The notes under the pieces were generated by a model. The model ran no database searches, had not been told where the DNA came from, and saw nothing but the letters and a program-made list of their open reading frames with translations. DNA of 28,244 bases, from positions 1-28,244 of the IMG/VR virus record IMGVR_UViG_3300019880_000041; one strand, written 5' to 3'. Source of the DNA: a virus. Every line of letters begins with the position of its first letter. Positions within the stretch are counted from its first letter, which is position 1. Below are positions 20,954-27,932 of this stretch, one piece after another. The position numbers were made by a program, and so were the translations under genes.

Positions 20954-22680
20954 TAGTGTGTCCTCATTGTTTTAGTTGTTCCAATTCCATCTCTACTCGA
21001 TGTGATTCCAATTCCATCTCTTGAAGTAAAGTCTCCTACACCATCTCTAGACGAGACAATTCCACCATCTCTAGAGTATACCTCTCCAACGCCATCCCGA
21101 CTCCAAGTTATCGCATCTACAAATACTGGAATTCCAGCAAATATAAAAGCTGCATCAATTATTGATTGAATTACATCTAATGCTGTTCTTAAAAATGATT
21201 GTGGTCGTCTAAGGGTAGAGTCAGAAATAGTTACCAAAACATCGGACGCTGTTCGGTTTCTTGATGTTGATTGTCTTACGGTAGTATCAGATAATGCATT
21301 AAGTGCATCTGAAGCCGTACGAAACGCAGTTGCCTTTCTAGTAGTTGATTCAGTTATTGTAGCCAGTGTATCAATGGCAGTTCTTAAGAACGATTGAGGT
21401 TGTCGGGTTACGCTATCAGATATAACAGAAAGTGAATCACTAGCTGTTCGCAATCTACTCTGAGTGGCGCGGACTGCATTATCGGAAATTGCATTAAGTG
21501 TGTCAGAAGCGGTTCTAATAATACCTTTAATCATAGTAGCAACATCGGAAAGGCCAAGGCCGACATTGCCAGCGTTATAATGCGCTAATCCATCACTTAC
21601 TGAAAGTTCTCGATTGTATATAGCTACATGCGCCATATCCCCTTTATATTGAAGGTTATTTCCATTTCCAGCCAACCACAGAGTTGCCAAAACTCCAAAA
21701 ATTCCAGCAGGGTCATCAGCAACTAAAATACCATCAAAAATTAATCTAAATCGTCCGCCAGTTTTTCTCGTATAAAGAACGTGATGAACACCAGTAGTTG
21801 GAATGACGAAGCTTCCAAAACTATTATGTCTTATAGTTTCAAAATGTGTTGGGTAAGCGGTTCCGTCCCCATTCCATCGATCTAAATGTCCAGTACTAGT
21901 TCCTGTCGTTCCAAAGATATAATCAAGAGAAGCAGGTAATCCATTAAAATGCATCCACCACTCAATGCTTTGCCCATTAACATCATTTAATGCCGCAAGA
22001 ACATTTGCTTGTGAAGCTGCACCATTAACCGTTCCATCACAAGTTAAGGAAGTCGAACTTTCTGAAGGAAGCACATTTGGGCCTCCAAGAGTTGCACCAG
22101 CAACATTAGCGACAGTTAAGTTATAACCATTTCCTGTTGCATCTACAGCTACAGTTCCAACCGAATCATTCATAGGCCAATAGGCCGCTGGACTTTGTGA
22201 AAGGATGTAATTTTTGTAAGAAATTCCAAGACTATCTGTTGCGGTTCGTAAAAAGGACTGTGATTGTCTAAGTGCTGTATCTGAAATTGTAGAAAGTGAA
22301 TCCGCGACTGTTCTAACCCTTGAATGAGCCACCCTAACAGCACTATCGGTTATTGCTGAGAGTGTATCTGAAGCTGTGCGAGAAATTCCCTTAAATACTG
22401 CGGTTGTTTCTGACAATGCAGCAAGGGCATCGGAAGCGGTTCTTTGGAGTTTTATTAACCTACTAGCTGAATCTGATATCGAATTAAGAGAATCAGAAGA
22501 AGTTCTCAGAAAGGATTGAGGATTGCGAAATGCGGAATCCGTAAGTGCTGAAAGAGAATCAGAGGAAGTTCGGGGAAGTGCGACTATTCTAACTGCGCTA
22601 TCTGAAAGTGGATTAAGAGTATCAGACGCAGTTACGCTAGCGTGAGTTCCACTACTAATTAATGCAAGTAATAAACTCAT
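20953..22680 (-). CDS. repeat fibre protein with a nested LamG-like domain
   Basis: The protein has 575 aa. Two arrays of 21-22-residue units (consensus like RTASDSLSAISDSAxRxxQSFL) flank a laminin-G/concanavalin-like domain (about residues 155-375; SPAAYWPMNDS ... GNGYNL; SIEWWMHF; LDYIFGTTG; HHVLYTR; LIFDGILVADD; VAIYNRELS). The LamG sits inside one unit: residues 145-152 (RTATDSLG) match the first half and 377-388 (LSDVATMIKGII) the second half of the neighbour unit RTASDALAALSETTAVFKGIS. Residues 527-570 hold five short SRDG units. No signal or membrane segment. LamG suggests carbohydrate binding. The Ser/Thr-rich arrays may be glycan acceptors. Starts and ends in coupled junctions. Probably a head- or tail-associated fibre, to be verified. 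Confidence 0.75.
   Translation of the reverse strand: MSLLLALISSGTHASVTASDTLNPLSDSAVRIVALPRTSSDSLSALTDSAFRNPQSFLRTSSDSLNSISDSASRLIKLQRTASDALAALSETTAVFKGISRTASDTLSAITDSAVRVAHSRVRTVADSLSTISDTALRQSQSFLRTATDSLGISYKNYILSQSPAAYWPMNDSVGTVAVDATGNGYNLTVANVAGATLGGPNVLPSESSTSLTCDGTVNGAASQANVLAALNDVNGQSIEWWMHFNGLPASLDYIFGTTGTSTGHLDRWNGDGTAYPTHFETIRHNSFGSFVIPTTGVHHVLYTRKTGGRFRLIFDGILVADDPAGIFGVLATLWLAGNGNNLQYKGDMAHVAIYNRELSVSDGLAHYNAGNVGLGLSDVATMIKGIIRTASDTLNAISDNAVRATQSRLRTASDSLSVISDSVTRQPQSFLRTAIDTLATITESTTRKATAFRTASDALNALSDTTVRQSTSRNRTASDVLVTISDSTLRRPQSFLRTALDVIQSIIDAAFIFAGIPVFVDAITWSRDGVGEVYSRDGGIVSSRDGVGDFTSRDGIGITSSRDGIGTTKTMRTH
20971..21102 (-). repeat. five SRDG micro-repeats at the C-terminus
   Basis: Residues 527-570 comprise SRDGVGEVY, SRDGGIVS, SRDGVGDFT, SRDGIGITS and SRDGIGTTK, 8-9 residues each. 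The DNA shows the matching CCATCTCTAGA-like units on the plus strand. Function unknown; such short Gly/Asp units can bind metal or form beta-solenoid turns. Confidence 0.85.
21124..21552 (-). repeat. second array of 21-22-residue protein repeats
   Basis: It encodes residues ~377-519: the second half of the split unit, then units beginning at residues 389, 411, 433, 454, 476 and 498. It shares the consensus with the first array, including RQPQSFL and RRPQSFL units. The last unit decays to RTALDVIQSIIDAAFIF. Confidence 0.85.
22225..22632 (-). repeat. first array of 21-22-residue protein repeats
   Basis: It encodes residues ~17-152: six full or partial units starting near residues 17, 37, 59, 80, 101 and 123, and the first half of the unit begun at 145. 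Each starts with RT-[AS]-x-D-[ST]-L. PQSFL or QSQSFL endings recur in several units. The Ser/Thr content is high. Confidence 0.85.
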
Positions 22681-22683
22681 TCA

Positions 22684-23382
22684 TTAGTAAGCAGTTACTT
22701 CAGCAACTCTAGCTGTAAACGATGCAACCCAAACACCAGTACCGGGAACAGAAGCGCGAATTGCAATCCCCTCGTTTTGAGCGCAAACAATGGGATATGC
22801 ATTTTGATCTGGAACGGCGGGACTTGGATATATAGGAACAGCGCCGGGATAACCAACAGAAATTTGCGCAGAAGATTGAACTCCTACTTGAGTTTCGCCA
22901 CCAGCTACTGCAACACCCGTTGAAGTGTTTCCTCTAATTACGCGCAACGAAACAGTCGCAAGAGTTTTAGTTCCTGCACCTAATGCAGCGGTAGTTGCAA
23001 TACGAGCAGTTGCAGTTGGAGCAGCAAAAGAAGTACGAAGTTTTTCTGGAACCTGCGTAGCGCCACCAGTACCATCAACAGTCCATGCAGTTGCGCGTAT
23101 AACATCAAATGCCCATGTTCCAGCAACGAATGCTGTGGTGGCAACAAAACTCTCTAATACAACATCATAAATGAGAAGAAGGTTAGCTCCGGTATATCTT
23201 AATTGGAGAATTTCACTAGCAGCAGCAAGACCAGCCGCCATTGATCCAGTAACGCAACTTATCATGTATTGACCAAGAGAACCTACGTCATCAGGCTTAA
23301 GAATAACGTGCATTCCCTTTTGTGAAGCTGCGCCTACTTCAGCTAACGCACCGCTTGTTCCGCCAATAATTGGAAGTCCCAT
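22684..23382 (-). CDS. hypothetical virion structural protein, 232 aa
   Basis: A Gly/Ala/Val/Thr-rich protein with MGLPIIGGTSGALAEVGAASQ at its start, then strand pairs throughout (MHVILKPDDVGSLGQYMISC; LLLIYDVVLESFVATT; FDVIRATAWTVDGTGG; IAIRASVPGTGVWVASFTARV). This pattern is common in phage head or tail accessory proteins and gives no enzyme signature. The ATG follows directly on the TAA of the upstream gene. Five bases and a second in-frame stop separate its end from the repeat gene. Likely a decoration or fibre-associated subunit. Confidence 0.65.
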   Translation of the reverse strand: MGLPIIGGTSGALAEVGAASQKGMHVILKPDDVGSLGQYMISCVTGSMAAGLAAASEILQLRYTGANLLLIYDVVLESFVATTAFVAGTWAFDVIRATAWTVDGTGGATQVPEKLRTSFAAPTATARIATTAALGAGTKTLATVSLRVIRGNTSTGVAVAGGETQVGVQSSAQISVGYPGAVPIYPSPAVPDQNAYPIVCAQNEGIAIRASVPGTGVWVASFTARVAEVTAY

Positions 23383-23682
23383 TTAAATCCAAACCCATCC
23401 TACATTGTATTTGCCATAGAGTTTACCCGGTGTCATTCCTCCGATTGGGGGATCGGTACAAACTCCAAAAATAGTAATCGTATCGTTAACCTTCCAAGTA
23501 GCGGATACTTTTATGTTTTCAATTCTATGTTCATCTAAAGTATGATCTGTAGTTGCAGCAGGTTGTATCCAAGCTTCAACTAAAGAAGTGGCGACAACTC
23601 CGACAGTAGAAACGTCTTGTGTGATATCAGTTTTACCGGGAAACGCGCCAAAGTCCAGTAATACAGAACCAGAAGCACTCAA
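23383..23682 (-). CDS. hypothetical beta-rich protein, 99 aa
   Basis: The start is TTG (23682), directly following the TAA of the upstream gene; no strong ribosome binding site is visible, so it depends on coupling. The protein has strands such as SGSVLLDFGAFPGKTD, GVVATSLVEAWIQPA, KVSATWKVNDTITIFGVCTD and a Trp-ended C-terminus (NVGWVWI). There are no catalytic motifs. It is probably a small virion component placed between the 69-aa and 232-aa genes. Confidence 0.6.
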   Translation of the reverse strand: MSASGSVLLDFGAFPGKTDITQDVSTVGVVATSLVEAWIQPAATTDHTLDEHRIENIKVSATWKVNDTITIFGVCTDPPIGGMTPGKLYGKYNVGWVWI

Positions 23683-23892
23683 TTATTCTTTATCACTACT
23701 AGCTTCGGTTTTTTCTGTTTCCACCAGAGAACGAGAACCACCAAGAAAATGACCAGACGTAATAACACCGGAGTCAATAGTAACTTCAAGTTTCTTCAAT
23801 TCCTTTACTAACTTCATTGCCTTAGCCGTTACGTTCTTATCGATATTTTCATCGGTTGCTCGACCATGAATTGAAAGGTAGAAATCTGTCAT
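23683..23892 (-). CDS. hypothetical protein, 69 aa
   Basis: The start at 23892 is chosen because its ATG overlaps the preceding stop (TAATG); the frame also has an ATG at 23910, deeper within the upstream gene. The protein begins TDFYLSIHGRATDENIDKN and has a helix of KAMKLVKELKKLEVTID, followed by a Ser/Thr/Glu tail. It is soluble and without Cys. Function unknown. Confidence 0.55.
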   Translation of the reverse strand: MTDFYLSIHGRATDENIDKNVTAKAMKLVKELKKLEVTIDSGVITSGHFLGGSRSLVETEKTEASSDKE

Positions 23893-24971
23893 TAAAGTGT
23901 CACCGTCCAAGTTACTCGGATCGTATCACCAGAAGCAGTAACTGTACCCTGAGCAGAAAGAAGAGTTTCTAAAAAGAGAAGTGATCCCGCAGCAGCGAGC
24001 GAATTACACATTACAACTTTAGCTAATGTAATCGCTCCCGCTCCGTTATATGTCCATGTATGGTCAAGAATGTAAGTTCCTGATCCATAAGTAGGAGCAG
24101 TACCACCACCCTGTCCACAATAAGCTCTTGCTAAGTTTGCACCAGAACCACCACCTGTTCCTGAAACAGTTTCAGTAGCAGCGCCACCACCAGTACCATC
24201 TCCATATAAACCATCAGCAGTTCTTAAAATATCTCCTGCGGCGGCGGCTGCAACAGAAGTTGAAAGTCCAACCCATGCCGCCCAAGACATTCCCGGCAAA
24301 ATAACGTAGTTTCCTGTTGCATTTGGAGTTGTACCAGCCGCACCAGTTACGGGAATTGCATACCATTGATCGACAGTAATAACCGTTGCAGTATTAGAAA
24401 CGCAAACTCCAAATACTGCGGAACCTACGCCCGAGTTATTAGGGCCAACAAAGATTAACTTTCCTTGAAGTCCTGTGTTTCCAGCAGAACTTGCGCCTGT
24501 TGGTAAACCACCACCTGCGGGAGTTGCAGTATTAACAGAAACTGCCGTTAATGCACCCGCTTGTCCGTTACCAACTAATGCACCAATATCGCCCATTAAC
24601 AAAGGACGCTGCCATTGATCGCGGCCCATTGTTACGCGAAGATTCTTAGTTCTCCGAATAGCAGTTAATTCGCGTCGCTGGAAATCCCAAGCGCGATCAA
24701 CCCAAACGCCCTTTACTAATACAGGATCAGTAAAGTTTCTAGGGTCTTTTACTAAAAGTCTTTTGTCAATTTTTTGTCCGTGAGGAACGAGGGTTGTGAA
24801 CGTGGCTTCTACGGGATTTCGTGCAAGTTTGAAGCCATTCTCAAAACCTATCGGATCGATGATTCCTCTATTTCTGAGCCAAGTATCAATCCTTAAATGC
24901 TTGCGGGGATCGCGTAAGCGAACTAAAATACGACTTTCTTCTTCTATTGCATCAAGTGTATCTTGCGTCAT
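23892..24971 (-). CDS. hypothetical virion protein with Gly-rich C-terminal part, 359 aa
   Basis: The N-terminal ~140 residues are charged and look helical to mixed (LDAIEEESRILVRLRDPRKH; RKHLRIDTWLRNRG). The rest is Gly/Ala/Thr-rich beta sequence (GKLIFVGPNNSGVGSAVFG; VITVDQWYAIPVTGAAGTTP; TWTYNGAGAITLAKVVMCNS) ending in VTVTL-type strands. This resembles phage fibre or decoration proteins that carry a small anchoring domain. The ATG overlaps the previous stop TAATG. It could be the acceptor protein for the sugars made by flanking enzymes, but no direct evidence exists. Confidence 0.6.
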   Translation of the reverse strand: MTQDTLDAIEEESRILVRLRDPRKHLRIDTWLRNRGIIDPIGFENGFKLARNPVEATFTTLVPHGQKIDKRLLVKDPRNFTDPVLVKGVWVDRAWDFQRRELTAIRRTKNLRVTMGRDQWQRPLLMGDIGALVGNGQAGALTAVSVNTATPAGGGLPTGASSAGNTGLQGKLIFVGPNNSGVGSAVFGVCVSNTATVITVDQWYAIPVTGAAGTTPNATGNYVILPGMSWAAWVGLSTSVAAAAAGDILRTADGLYGDGTGGGAATETVSGTGGGSGANLARAYCGQGGGTAPTYGSGTYILDHTWTYNGAGAITLAKVVMCNSLAAAGSLLFLETLLSAQGTVTASGDTIRVTWTVTL

Positions 24972-25222
24972 TAATATGCATCCGAAGCGTATTCATTTGT
25001 TCCGGTCGGCCCCATATCGTCATTAACGCCCTGATCTGCGGGTTCAACAGCTTGTGAAGTTTGAATCTGCATTGAAGCATATGTCTCTTCGATGTTTTCA
25101 ATTAACTGTTCCATGGTAGTGACATTGCCAGCTATCATTGCTTTAAGAAGAGTGTTGTACGTAATGTTATCCCATTGATCGTGATTGTCAGATGGGATGC
25201 AACACCCACAACTCATGCACAT
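24971..25222 (-). CDS. small CxxCGC protein, 83 aa
   Basis: The sequence starts MCMSCGCCIPSDNHDQWDN, with five Cys in the first eight residues, then a helical segment (TYNTLLKAMIAGNVTTMEQL) and an acidic Ser/Thr tail. The N-terminal motif (CMSCGC-x-P-x-D-x-H) recurs in small proteins of actinobacteria and their phages, to my recollection, and suggests a metal-binding knot. The ATG overlaps the FkbM stop (TAATG). Function unknown. Placed at the end of the transferase group. Confidence 0.65.
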   Translation of the reverse strand: MCMSCGCCIPSDNHDQWDNITYNTLLKAMIAGNVTTMEQLIENIEETYASMQIQTSQAVEPADQGVNDDMGPTGTNEYASDAY

Positions 25223-25899
25223 TATCTATCCCAAAGCCCCCTCTTTTTAAAGTAAATGTCGTCATGTTCTTCAATTGGTGTCAATTTCATATATCCTTTA
25301 GTTGATAGAAAATCAATTACCTCTTGGGCTGACGCCTCACCATCGTACACCGGAGTAGCCGAACACTCGACCACTAGGAAAGCAAAGGCTGACAGTAACG
25401 ATCCAAAGCCTTTTAGAACTTCTAATTCCATTCCCTGAGCGTCAATCACTAAAGTGTTATATGATTCAATCATTACAAGGTTATTGTGATTCTTAAACCA
25501 AGTATCAAATCTAACCATAGGAACAGAAATTTCTTGCGTTACTGGAATCTTAGTCCAGTCATGACCTTCAGTTTCTATAGGAAGATACTTTGAACTTTTT
25601 TCGTGATCGCCGTCCTCTGGAATATGCAAAGTAAGAGGTTTATTTTCATCCCCTAACGCGAATGGGGAGCAAAGAGCAAACCTTCCATAAATCCGGTGTA
25701 ACTCTTTAAATGCTACTGGATGTGGCTCAAATGCGATAATTGGAAGATAGTAATGACATAGATACCAAGGAATCTCCTGTCCAGTATTGGCTCCAACGTG
25801 AACAATTCCCTTGATTGGAAAACCATTTTCAGGGAAATATTCAACATGGGCGCGCTCTAACTCATGCATTTCTTCCGTACGTAAACTTGGACGATTCAT
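25222..25899 (-). CDS. FkbM family SAM-dependent methyltransferase
   Basis: A 225-aa O-methyltransferase. Motifs: HVGANTGQE (34-42, SAM loop), AFEPHP (56-61), LGDENKPLTLHIP (82-94), and VIDAQGMELEVLKG (151-164), the FkbM signature. Members methylate hydroxyls of sugars or small molecules. With two glycosyltransferases upstream, it probably caps a virion sugar, as known in some phages and flagellin glycan systems. The ATG overlaps the GT2 stop (TAATG). No partner for DNA methylation is present, so that role is unlikely. Confidence 0.9.
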   Translation of the reverse strand: MNRPSLRTEEMHELERAHVEYFPENGFPIKGIVHVGANTGQEIPWYLCHYYLPIIAFEPHPVAFKELHRIYGRFALCSPFALGDENKPLTLHIPEDGDHEKSSKYLPIETEGHDWTKIPVTQEISVPMVRFDTWFKNHNNLVMIESYNTLVIDAQGMELEVLKGFGSLLSAFAFLVVECSATPVYDGEASAQEVIDFLSTKGYMKLTPIEEHDDIYFKKRGLWDR

Positions 25900-26600
25900 T
25901 AGACTCTTGCAAATCCTCTATTAAATGCAGTTATATATTTTTCATCACCGGGAATGCCGCCCCATTTTGCAATGTAATAATCACGGCATTTCGCCTGAGC
26001 CGCGCCTAACATTCCCCTTCTTTCATCACTAGTTCTAACTGTCATTGATCGATAGTGCCAGTAGGGTGCATAAGCGTACGCTTCAAATCCCGCGAGTTGG
26101 ATTCTTCTATGCATATCATTATCTTCGTAGTAAGCCGGATTAAAGTGTTCGTCAAATTCACCAACATTGTCAAACAACTTACGAGTAGTCGCAAAGCAAG
26201 AAAAGTCAGGGCCGGGTTGGAACTCAGGATTTTTTGCATTTAATAACTTCCAATTAACTTCATCCGTAAACATATCACCGTGATTGGCATGACGAGCAGA
26301 GATAAGAAGTAATTCCCTATCATAGCCCATCGTGAACTGTCTTTCTAGTAATGCACTAGCTAATTCTTCTCCGGTGGTTGGTCGAAGGACAATATCATCA
26401 TTCATAATAATTGCAACATCAAAACCCTCTTCCCTGCAAAGCCTGTTAATTGCGAAGTTCCACGCCTTTGAAAGGGGCCATCCATAGATACTATTGTCCA
26501 CTACAAGTAATCGGGAACCCTTGGGGATAGATTGAATGGTTTCTACTAACCGAGCGCCATTCCATGTGGCAATTGCATATGCATATCTAAATCTAGCCAT
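25899..26600 (-). CDS. GT2 family glycosyltransferase
   Basis: A compact 233-aa GT-A enzyme. Visible: LLVVDNS (31-37), the DxD-type NDD (67-69) in IIMNDDIVL, GPDFSCFATTRK (130-141), GEFDEHFNPAYYEDNDMHRR (147-166) with the acidic ED pair at 159-160, and the C-terminal YWHYRSMT. This is a full set for a small GT2. It is tightly linked with the upstream GT4-type gene (TAATG overlap) and the FkbM methyltransferase. It lies close to the capsid gene, so a virion protein glycan is likely. Donor and acceptor cannot be read from sequence. Confidence 0.9.
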   Translation of the reverse strand: MARFRYAYAIATWNGARLVETIQSIPKGSRLLVVDNSIYGWPLSKAWNFAINRLCREEGFDVAIIMNDDIVLRPTTGEELASALLERQFTMGYDRELLLISARHANHGDMFTDEVNWKLLNAKNPEFQPGPDFSCFATTRKLFDNVGEFDEHFNPAYYEDNDMHRRIQLAGFEAYAYAPYWHYRSMTVRTSDERRGMLGAAQAKCRDYYIAKWGGIPGDEKYITAFNRGFARV

Positions 26601-27862
26601 TACAAATACTTCCCTATAATTTTCATAACCGATTCAGCCTGTACTTCTAATGAGTGATATTTTCTAACATATTCAGCACCCTTTTTGCCTTTGCCATTTC
26701 CGTCTTTCCAATTCTCATAACACTTAGTTAATTGCGAAACAGCATGATGTTCGTCTGGAACCCACCAATTTCCAACTTGACCGAATTGTGTGGTATATCG
26801 ACTGGAAAACCCCACATTAGGTATATTCGCAGGTTCCATACCGGCAGTTCTAATCGGATAACACCACTTTTCATCTACAAAATCCCTCATGCCTGAATTA
26901 TCAGAACAGACTAATTCCATTCCAGTAGACATTGCTTCAAGTGGTGGTAATCCGCATCCTTCTCCTTTGGAGGGCCATAACAAACAATCATAGTGATTGT
27001 AAAAGTCAATCAATTTATGGGGCGGCGTATCATTTAAAATGACATTAATCCTAGGGTCATTTTCTGCAACTTTAATTACATCATGAATTCCATCTGCATT
27101 TCTCGATTTGATACAGAGTTCCCAATTAGGATTACCTTTAGAGGCATGTTGGAAAATTCTAATAGCCCCCATAGGATTCTTTCTTCCAGTTAATGCGCCA
27201 AGAATAAGAACCTTAAATTTGCCATCATTAGATCGTTCCTTATATGGAAAGGCATCCGTGTCAACACCTGACTTCATAACGGATATAGGAATCTTGCAAC
27301 CGCTTCTTTTCCAGATATCAGGTTGAAAACTTGAAGTTACAATTAAATGATCCATTGTGTTGACGTTTTCAACGTGTTTTTCGGGAATATGATCTGTTTC
27401 AAACTGAGTAATGATTATTTTATAGATTGATTGAACTTGGAAAATATGATATGGAAGCGTCATCATCAATGCTAGTTTAAGGGGCATTTTTCCAGCGTTT
27501 AAATAACGTGTAGATGAAATGTCACTTGGGAGATAGTTAGTGTCTATTCCCCATCCATCAGTTCTTAGAATTGGATGAATACCTATTTGCTGAAGTCCCT
27601 TGTAAATAGTTAATGCGTGACGACCATATCCGTCAACCGCCGACAAGGGACACCAGAAATCAAAAGTTTGCAATCCCTCGGAATCAACTGTTCGCATTTG
27701 CTCAGAAAATGATGAATAGTCAAATTCAAAATCCTTATCGAATCCATACTGTTCAACAAAGCTAATGGGAACCGTTTGCCACACACCGGGAGCGATAGTG
27801 TAGTTCCCACATATCTTGGAAACGTTCGCTTTATTTCGTACTGGAATTTGTGTATTAATCAT
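26600..27862 (-). CDS. GT4-type glycosyltransferase with an N-terminal extension
   Basis: A 420-aa GT-B enzyme. The C-terminal half has the donor-site features: LGALTGRKN (221-229) and SKGEGCGLPPLEAM (298-311), with the E-x7-E pair E301 and E309, plus SGVD (198-201). The first ~45 residues (VRNKANVSKICGNYTIAP, then GVWQTVP) form a small beta-type segment that I have not placed in the transferase fold; it could be a virion-anchoring or carrier-binding part. The ATG follows a hairpin after the capsid gene; only AGAGA precedes it as a weak ribosome binding site. It is the first gene of the glycan block. Confidence 0.9.
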   Translation of the reverse strand: MINTQIPVRNKANVSKICGNYTIAPGVWQTVPISFVEQYGFDKDFEFDYSSFSEQMRTVDSEGLQTFDFWCPLSAVDGYGRHALTIYKGLQQIGIHPILRTDGWGIDTNYLPSDISSTRYLNAGKMPLKLALMMTLPYHIFQVQSIYKIIITQFETDHIPEKHVENVNTMDHLIVTSSFQPDIWKRSGCKIPISVMKSGVDTDAFPYKERSNDGKFKVLILGALTGRKNPMGAIRIFQHASKGNPNWELCIKSRNADGIHDVIKVAENDPRINVILNDTPPHKLIDFYNHYDCLLWPSKGEGCGLPPLEAMSTGMELVCSDNSGMRDFVDEKWCYPIRTAGMEPANIPNVGFSSRYTTQFGQVGNWWVPDEHHAVSQLTKCYENWKDGNGKGKKGAEYVRKYHSLEVQAESVMKIIGKYL

Positions 27863-27879
27863 TCTCTATAAAAAGGAGA

Positions 27880-27906
27880 GAGGGGCTGACACTTTGCCAA
27901 CCCCTC
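27880..27906 (-). terminator. strong hairpin between capsid and glycosyltransferase genes
   Basis: Left arm 27880-27891 and right arm 27895-27906 form a 12-bp stem (two G-U pairs on the RNA) with a 3-base loop. On the minus strand it is followed by TCTCCTTTTTATAG. It lies between the capsid stop (27933) and the transferase start (27862), so it can end most transcripts and lower expression of the glycan genes compared with the capsid. Confidence 0.7.
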
Positions 27907-27932
27907 AATTTGACTGCGATTACTTCTAACTT

